In this document: positions 7,220 to 10,990 of the stretch, in pieces
Layout of the letters: every line of letters starts with the position of its first letter
Numbering within the stretch: position 1 is the stretch's first letter
Source: Clostridia bacterium
GTDB lineage: Bacteria > UBA6262 > WVXT01 > JAUXBS01
DNA length: 10,990 bases
Reading direction: 5' to 3'
Assembly (NCBI GenBank): GCA_030619245.1
Contig: JAUXBS010000017.1
Location: 1 to 10,990 of the forward strand
Made by a program: the position numbers and the translations under genes
Notes under the pieces: generated by a model
Seen by the model: only the letters and a program-made list of their open reading frames with translations
Told to the model about the DNA's origin: nothing
Databases searched by the model: none

Positions 7220-7985
7220 AAAAACAAACATCACCAGGATAAACCGTGAGGGCGGCAGGAGAGAAGAGGACCTGATTATCAGGGAACTGCCCTTAACGGT
7301 TATGATAAACGGCAGGGAGCTCGTTACCCTCTTATGCAGTCCCGGGGAACTCCGGGACCTTGCCTGCGGCTTCCTGTTTTTTGAAGGGGTCATTAAAGAC
7401 AAAAAGGACATAAAAGATATCAGTATCGGAAAGAATAATAATTATATTAATATTGAATTACGTAAAGGTATTGATATGCCTCAGGATATCTTCAGCAGGA
7501 GGATAATTTCATCAGGCTGCGGAAAGAGTTCCTTATTTTACGATTCACAGGATATTAAGGACTGTAAGCAGATAGACTCAAATATGCGGGTGAAGAAGGA
7601 TGATATTACGGTTTTAATGAAAGAACTGGACAAAAAATCAAAACTGTTTAAGGATACCGGGGGAACGCATTCTGCGGCGCTTGCCTCATCGGGCAGTATT
7701 GAAGTATTCGCGGAGGATATAGGCAGGCATAATGCCCTGGATAAGGTTTTCGGGAAGTGCCTGCTCAATGATATTAATACGGAGGATAAAGTTATTTTAA
7801 CAACAGGCCGGATTTCCTCTGAAATAGTCATCAAGGTCATGAAACGGGGAATACCGGTGTTAATCTCGCGTTCGGCGCCAACGGATATGGCGGTAAAACT
7901 GGCAGGGGAGTCAGGAATAACCCTGGTTGGCTTTGCCAGGGGTACAAGGATGAATATCTATGCAAATATAGGAAGGATAATTTAA
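7206..7985 (+). CDS. fdhD: Formate dehydrogenase accessory sulfurtransferase FdhD
   Basis: FdhD passes sulfur from a cysteine desulfurase to the molybdenum (or tungsten) bis-guanine-dinucleotide cofactor so that formate dehydrogenase becomes active. It acts in the cytoplasm. The 259-residue protein carries the family signature blocks: TGGTHSAAL (151-159), EDIGRHNALDKV (170-181), TTGRISSEIVIK (199-210) and SRSAPTDMAVKLAGESGITL (221-240), ending in GFARG. The active-site loop reads SSGCGKSS (102-109) with a single Cys, C105, instead of the CxxC of E. coli FdhD. I believe single-Cys loops occur in other anaerobe FdhDs. The GTG start at 7206 is preceded by GGAGG at 7191-7195 and overlaps mnmA by 14 bp. 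No formate dehydrogenase lies in the window, so the client enzyme is elsewhere. Confidence 0.95.
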   Translation: MDLTEKTNITRINREGGRREEDLIIRELPLTVMINGRELVTLLCSPGELRDLACGFLFFEGVIKDKKDIKDISIGKNNNYINIELRKGIDMPQDIFSRRIISSGCGKSSLFYDSQDIKDCKQIDSNMRVKKDDITVLMKELDKKSKLFKDTGGTHSAALASSGSIEVFAEDIGRHNALDKVFGKCLLNDINTEDKVILTTGRISSEIVIKVMKRGIPVLISRSAPTDMAVKLAGESGITLVGFARGTRMNIYANIGRII

Positions 7986-7988
7986 TTC

Positions 7989-9788
7989 ATGAAAAACACA
8001 AGGGGGATGGTATTAATTGTAGTTATCAATTTACTGGTATGCGCCGCGGGGAATTCGCTGTCAGGGGAACTGGCTGAGGTTGTAGTCACAGGGAGCAGGG
8101 TACCTGTCGGTTTCTCAAGCACGACACGCGATGTAACTGTAATTGTAAAGGAAGATATTGAAAAGTCACAGTTGAGTTCAGTGCCGGAACTTTTAAGTTT
8201 TATTGCCGGGCTGGATGTCCAGAACAGGGGAAACTTTGGAGTGCAGTCGGATATTACGGTACGGGGTTCAACGTTCCAGCAGGTGCTTGTCCTTATTGAC
8301 GGCGTAAGGGTGAATGATTCACAAACCGCGCACCATAATATGGATATCCCCCTGGATGTTGGAGATATTCAGCGTATTGAGATTCTTCACGGCCATAGTT
8401 CGGCTGTTTACGGCGCTGATGCGTTTGGCGGGGTGATTAATATTATTACAAAGGATTCGGATAAGAAGGAAGCGGATATGAATATCGGGTGGGGCCAGCG
8501 CGGTTCTCTGGACGGCTCATTACATTTCAGTAATAAATGGGATAAGTTCGGACAGAGGTTTTCCTGTTCCAGGAGGAAATCAAATGGATTCCGGTACGGG
8601 ACTGAATACGATATCATGAATATCTCAGGGATATCCACTCTTGAACTGGATGAAATGAAATTCAGGTTATCTCTGGGGCTTGTGGACAAGAGGTTCGGCG
8701 CTTATGATTTTTACACGCCCGGTTTGAACTATCCGTCAAGGGAAACCACGAGAACAAGGTTCATTAATCTTCAAATGACAGGAAAGGTAAACAATATTTT
8801 AATTAAACCAAAGGTTTACTGGAGAAGGCATTATGACAATTATATCCTGGACAGGAATAACCCTGATTCTTATAACGCTGAACATGTTACTTATCAATAT
8901 GGAGGTGAACTGTCTGCCCAGTTTGACAGTATAGCTGCCGGTTTTGATGTTTCAGGAACGGCGATAAACAGCCTGAAACTCGGAGGCCATAACCGCTCGC
9001 GTTATGCGGTATTTACCGAGTATTCAAAAACCATTGCTGCAAAGTATGATTTTAATACCGGCCTGAGGTTTGACCATTACTCCGGCTGGGGCTGGAATAT
9101 CAGCCCCTCCATAGGTTTCGGGTGGTGTTTAGACAAAAACTTGAAATTACGTTTTTCAAGCGGGAAAGCTTTCAGGGTGCCTTCATACATAGAACTCTAT
9201 AATCCCAGTCCCATGAACACAGGCAATCCCGCGCTTAGTCCTGAGGAGGCAATATCATTTGAAGCCGGATTGGACTATGATGCAGGAACGGATTTACTGT
9301 TCAAGCTCAGTGTTTTTGACAGGATTGAATATAACCTTATTGACTGGGTTGGCCTCACTTCAGAAGGCCCCTGGGTTGCCCGGAACATCGGGGAAATTAA
9401 CAGGTATGGCATTGAATCCTCAATACGAAAGAAGTGGAAAGCCCTGACTGCCTCGGTGAAATACTCCTGGAACGGTTCGTCAACACAACTGAGTCATTTT
9501 TCCAAGTACTCGTTAAGATATCCACAGCACCAACTGTGCATAACTCTGTCATCAGTTATCTTCCGGGACATTACCGGCACCTGCCGTACAGTCTACAAGC
9601 AGAGATTAGAAGAGAAAGGATACCTGCTCGTTCACTTGCTCCTGGCCAGGGAAGTAAATAATATAGAGTTCTTTATTAAGGCGGATAATATACTTGATAC
9701 CGAATATGAGGAAGTTACAGGCGTTCCCTGTCCGGGCAGATGGTTAATGGCCGGAATGAAGCTGAAAGTAGGAAGTTTTTCTAATTAG
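7989..9788 (+). CDS. TonB-dependent outer-membrane receptor (BtuB-size)
   Basis: This 599-residue outer-membrane beta-barrel should import a scarce ligand using TonB-ExbBD energy. A signal peptide covers about residues 1-26 (MKNTRG, then a hydrophobic VLIVVINLLV core, cleavage near NSLSGE). Just after it, EVVVTGSR is the typical start of the plug region. Plug motifs follow: VPELLSFIAGLDVQ, DITVRGSTFQQVLVLIDGVRVND, and RIEILHGHSSAVYGADAFGGVINIIT, the best-conserved plug end. The rest alternates aromatic beta-strands, with GKAFRVPSYIELY and a C-terminal DNILDTEYEEVTGVPCPGRW. Length and plug resemble BtuB and small metallophore receptors. The ATG is 3 bp after the fdhD stop, with GGAAGGA at 7971-7977, so it belongs to the same operon. 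The ligand is unknown: cobalamin, iron chelates or molybdate/tungstate complexes are all possible. No riboswitch is seen upstream. Confidence 0.93.
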   Translation: MKNTRGMVLIVVINLLVCAAGNSLSGELAEVVVTGSRVPVGFSSTTRDVTVIVKEDIEKSQLSSVPELLSFIAGLDVQNRGNFGVQSDITVRGSTFQQVLVLIDGVRVNDSQTAHHNMDIPLDVGDIQRIEILHGHSSAVYGADAFGGVINIITKDSDKKEADMNIGWGQRGSLDGSLHFSNKWDKFGQRFSCSRRKSNGFRYGTEYDIMNISGISTLELDEMKFRLSLGLVDKRFGAYDFYTPGLNYPSRETTRTRFINLQMTGKVNNILIKPKVYWRRHYDNYILDRNNPDSYNAEHVTYQYGGELSAQFDSIAAGFDVSGTAINSLKLGGHNRSRYAVFTEYSKTIAAKYDFNTGLRFDHYSGWGWNISPSIGFGWCLDKNLKLRFSSGKAFRVPSYIELYNPSPMNTGNPALSPEEAISFEAGLDYDAGTDLLFKLSVFDRIEYNLIDWVGLTSEGPWVARNIGEINRYGIESSIRKKWKALTASVKYSWNGSSTQLSHFSKYSLRYPQHQLCITLSSVIFRDITGTCRTVYKQRLEEKGYLLVHLLLAREVNNIEFFIKADNILDTEYEEVTGVPCPGRWLMAGMKLKVGSFSN

Positions 9789-9991
9789 CGGCTTCAGGCA
9801 GTTCCTGCATTTCAAAGGATTACGATAGATGGCCTGATGCGCATTTCCGGAATAATTCTTCTATATAATCATTATTGAGCAGAATACCGGTTAATATTGG
9901 GTGAATCACCGCATTTGTGAATATATCGTCTATAAACCAACTGTTATTAAGCACTCATTTTGGAAAATATGAAAAAAATGAAATTATTTAG
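9789..9991. other. Intergenic stretch with no recognised gene
   Basis: I find no convincing ORF, RNA gene or intrinsic terminator after the receptor gene. A weak hairpin (CAGG 9795-9798 with CCTG 9804-9807) lacks a T-tract. The sequence becomes markedly AT-rich towards the cold-shock promoter. Confidence 0.5.
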
Positions 9992-10019
9992 TTGACATTT
10001 CCTTATTTATGATTATAAT
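9992..10019 (+). promoter_or_regulatory. Sigma70-type promoter of the cold-shock gene
   Basis: A perfect -35 TTGACA (9992-9997) and perfect -10 TATAAT (10014-10019) are separated by 16 bp within AT-rich DNA. Transcription would begin near 10026, giving a leader of about 48 nt. Confidence 0.88.
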
Positions 10020-10028
10020 ATAAGTAAG

Positions 10029-10053
10029 TACTTTATGTTGTTGAAGTAAAGTA
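10029..10053 (+). promoter_or_regulatory. Leader hairpin upstream of the cold-shock gene
   Basis: TACTTTA (10029-10035) and TAAAGTA (10047-10053) form a perfect 7-bp inverted repeat with an 11-nt loop. It sits just before the ribosome-binding region AAAGGATGGAG (10056-10066). The stem is AT-rich and therefore temperature-labile. A regulatory role is inference. Confidence 0.4.
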
Positions 10054-10073
10054 AGAAAGGATGGAGAAGTAGT

Positions 10074-10274
10074 ATGAAAGGAAAAGTAAAGTGGTTTAAT
10101 GATTCCAAAGGTTATGGATTCATTGAGAAGGAAGATGGTTCAGGTGATGTATTCGTGCATTTTCAGGAGATTCAAGGTGATGGTTTTAAATCTCTGCCCG
10201 AAGGGCAAGAGGTTGAATTTGAAGTTGTTGATTCTGATAAGGGCCCGAAGGCAACTAATGTAGTTAAAATATAG
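10074..10274 (+). CDS. csp: Cold-shock domain protein (CspA family)
   Basis: This 66-residue single-domain cold-shock protein is a cytoplasmic five-stranded OB fold that binds single-stranded RNA and DNA and melts RNA structure. The start [17 protein letters not shown] contains RNP1 (KGYGFI, residues 13-18), and VFVHF (26-30) is RNP2. The conserved end reads EGQEVEFEV then GPKATNV. Length is standard for the family (about 65-70). The ATG has GGAG at 10063-10066 with 7-bp spacing. The gene is monocistronic, with its own consensus promoter upstream and a strong terminator 25 bp downstream, as expected for an abundant protein. Whether it is cold-induced or constitutive cannot be told, although the leader hairpin is compatible with temperature control. 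Confidence 0.97.
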   Translation: MKGKVKWFNDSKGYGFIEKEDGSGDVFVHFQEIQGDGFKSLPEGQEVEFEVVDSDKGPKATNVVKI

Positions 10275-10298
10275 ACATAATTATATGGTTGTTGTAAT

Positions 10299-10332
10299 AA
10301 GACCCTGCCTTTTTAAGGCAGGGTCTTTTTTT
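10299..10332 (+). terminator. Intrinsic terminator after csp
   Basis: The arms AAGACCCTGCCTT (10299-10311) and AAGGCAGGGTCTT (10315-10327) make a perfect 13-bp stem with a TTT loop. Seven T residues follow at 10326-10332. This is a strong Rho-independent terminator for the + strand. Confidence 0.95.
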
Positions 10333-10358
10333 AGGTGCGCCCATGACGCATAATCTCC

Positions 10359-10387
10359 TTGCCAAAACAAGGATTCTATAGTATAAT
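10359..10387 (+). promoter_or_regulatory. Sigma70-type promoter of the KPxIYLYP-protein gene
   Basis: TTGCCA (10359-10364) and TATAAT (10382-10387) are 17 bp apart, so transcription should start near 10394. A small inverted repeat, CCTTG (10357-10361) and CAAGG (10368-10372), overlaps the -35 box and might be an operator, though it is short. Confidence 0.7.
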
Positions 10388-10417
10388 TCCTTTATAGTAA
10401 GCAAGGAGGACATTTCA

Positions 10418-10990
10418 TTGAATAAAAAAATACTTCTCTTCTCATTTCTTCTTCTCTTTTTTTCCATTGGAGCATTTAGTCCTTTCGGGTGTAATACTAC
10501 AAAGATAAAGGGAACAGTATATATTGAAGAACCTCTGGGTGGGGCAGGAGGTTTATATAATGTTAAATTGCCCGGAATAACCGTTACAGCAAATCCCGGG
10601 GGACATACTGCGATTGCGGATGATAACGGGTTATATTTATTTGAAAATTTACCTGAAGGGGATTATACTTTAATCGCTTCAACTTATGGTGCTACTGGAT
10701 ATGCAGAAGCAACGGTTGGAAGCAATTTTAGTTTTAGCTGTGATGATATTGATGATGTTGACATAGTAATTATGCCAGAAAATTCAATAGAGAAACCTAA
10801 TATATACCTCTATCCTGAAACTACTCAAGTGATTAATGTAGAATTAGATGTTCCTGTCCATGGTGAAATAATCATTTCAGACCCTCCATATAATGATGGG
10901 TGGAACGTAACTGTAACTCCCGAGGGCTTAATAGATAACAGCTATGGGTATCTTTTTTATGAGGCAAAGTTATATTTTAGCATAGATTTC
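10418..10990 (+). CDS. Secreted/possibly lipid-anchored protein with carboxypeptidase-regulatory-like and KPxIYLYP domains (3' partial)
   Basis: The frame is open for 191 codons and runs off the window. The TTG start is chosen because AAGGAGGA (10403-10410) precedes it by 7 bp, and because the product then begins with a classic export signal: MNKK, then a long Leu/Phe-rich core, ending SPFGCN. The Cys after Gly suggests lipidation, but the preceding residues are a poor lipobox. Residues ~32-85 (GTVYIEEP, GITVTANPGGHTA, DDNGLYLFENLPEGDYTLIA) resemble a carboxypeptidase-regulatory/transthyretin-like beta-sandwich. After an Asp-rich stretch comes KPNIYLYPE, then ELDVPVHGEIII, YNDGWNVTVTPEG and YGYLFYEA. 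I recall this pattern (KPxIYLYP, GW, YLFWE) from uncharacterised extracellular proteins. The function is unknown. Lower GC and fewer AGG codons set it apart from the upstream operons. Confidence 0.82.
   Translation, partial: MNKKILLFSFLLLFFSIGAFSPFGCNTTKIKGTVYIEEPLGGAGGLYNVKLPGITVTANPGGHTAIADDNGLYLFENLPEGDYTLIASTYGATGYAEATVGSNFSFSCDDIDDVDIVIMPENSIEKPNIYLYPETTQVINVELDVPVHGEIIISDPPYNDGWNVTVTPEGLIDNSYGYLFYEAKLYFSIDF

Noticed and set aside
9795..9807. Small hairpin after the receptor gene as a terminator
   Set aside because: The stem is only 4 bp and no T-tract follows, so it is not a convincing intrinsic terminator.
10336..10350. TGCG...CGCA inverted repeat just after the terminator as an operator
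   Set aside because: The arms are only 4 bp and sit upstream of the -35 box, which is too weak to separate from chance.
10264..10467. Minus-strand open frame across the csp terminator
   Set aside because: It runs through the terminator hairpin and the promoter and ribosome site of the next + strand gene, and its translation has no recognisable features.
1..10990. CRISPR array, tRNA or rRNA genes, or an intact insertion sequence
   Set aside because: No regularly spaced repeats, cloverleaf-like segments, rRNA signature sequences or transposase frames were seen on either strand.

Overview
The window reads as chromosome of an uncultured, probably anaerobic, diderm bacterium. A TonB-dependent outer-membrane receptor implies an outer membrane. 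FdhD, a flavodoxin/ferredoxin protein and a ThiF-type enzyme fit a low-potential, Fe-S-rich metabolism. Heavy use of AGG/AGA (Arg) and ATA (Ile) codons, purine-rich ribosome sites, and frequent short or overlapping gene junctions resemble candidate phyla such as Omnitrophota or Desantisbacteria. That placement is an impression from style, not a demonstrated assignment. All eight genes lie on the + strand.

Region 1 (1-4371) is a tight run of three genes. It holds two tandem paralogues of a Na+/phosphate cotransporter with a C-terminal PhoU-like domain (the first cut by the window start) and a class I/II PLP-dependent aminotransferase. Gaps are 15-20 bp, so co-transcription is likely. The two transporters share a 62-bp perfectly identical block near their 3' ends although the rest has diverged, which suggests gene conversion.

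Region 2 (4372-4523) is a short intergenic stretch made largely of dispersed-repeat debris: three copies of CCTGACCC, two of TACTAAAAT, and a CCTGAGCGAAGTCGAA element. The debris runs up to the start of the next gene.

Region 3 (4524-9788) is a second tight operon. It encodes a ThiF/MoeB-type adenylyltransferase fused in frame to an EFR1-like flavodoxin plus two-[4Fe-4S] module, then MnmA (tRNA 2-thiouridylase), FdhD (formate dehydrogenase sulfurtransferase) and a BtuB-size TonB-dependent receptor. Junctions are a 4-bp overlap, a 14-bp overlap and a 3-bp gap. The first three products all belong to families involved in activating or moving sulfur, so the operon looks like a sulfur-transfer/molybdo- or tungsto-cofactor maturation unit with an uptake receptor attached. 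No cysteine desulfurase, sulfur carrier or formate dehydrogenase is present in the window. The fusion linker coincides with a small palindrome that looks like intergenic repeat material now read as protein.

Region 4 (9789-10990) is more AT-rich. A roughly 200-bp stretch without a recognisable gene leads to a strong sigma70-type promoter, a 5'-UTR hairpin, a cold-shock protein gene and a textbook intrinsic terminator. A second good promoter then drives a secreted, possibly lipid-anchored protein with a carboxypeptidase-regulatory-like beta domain and a KPxIYLYP-type domain. That gene runs off the window end.
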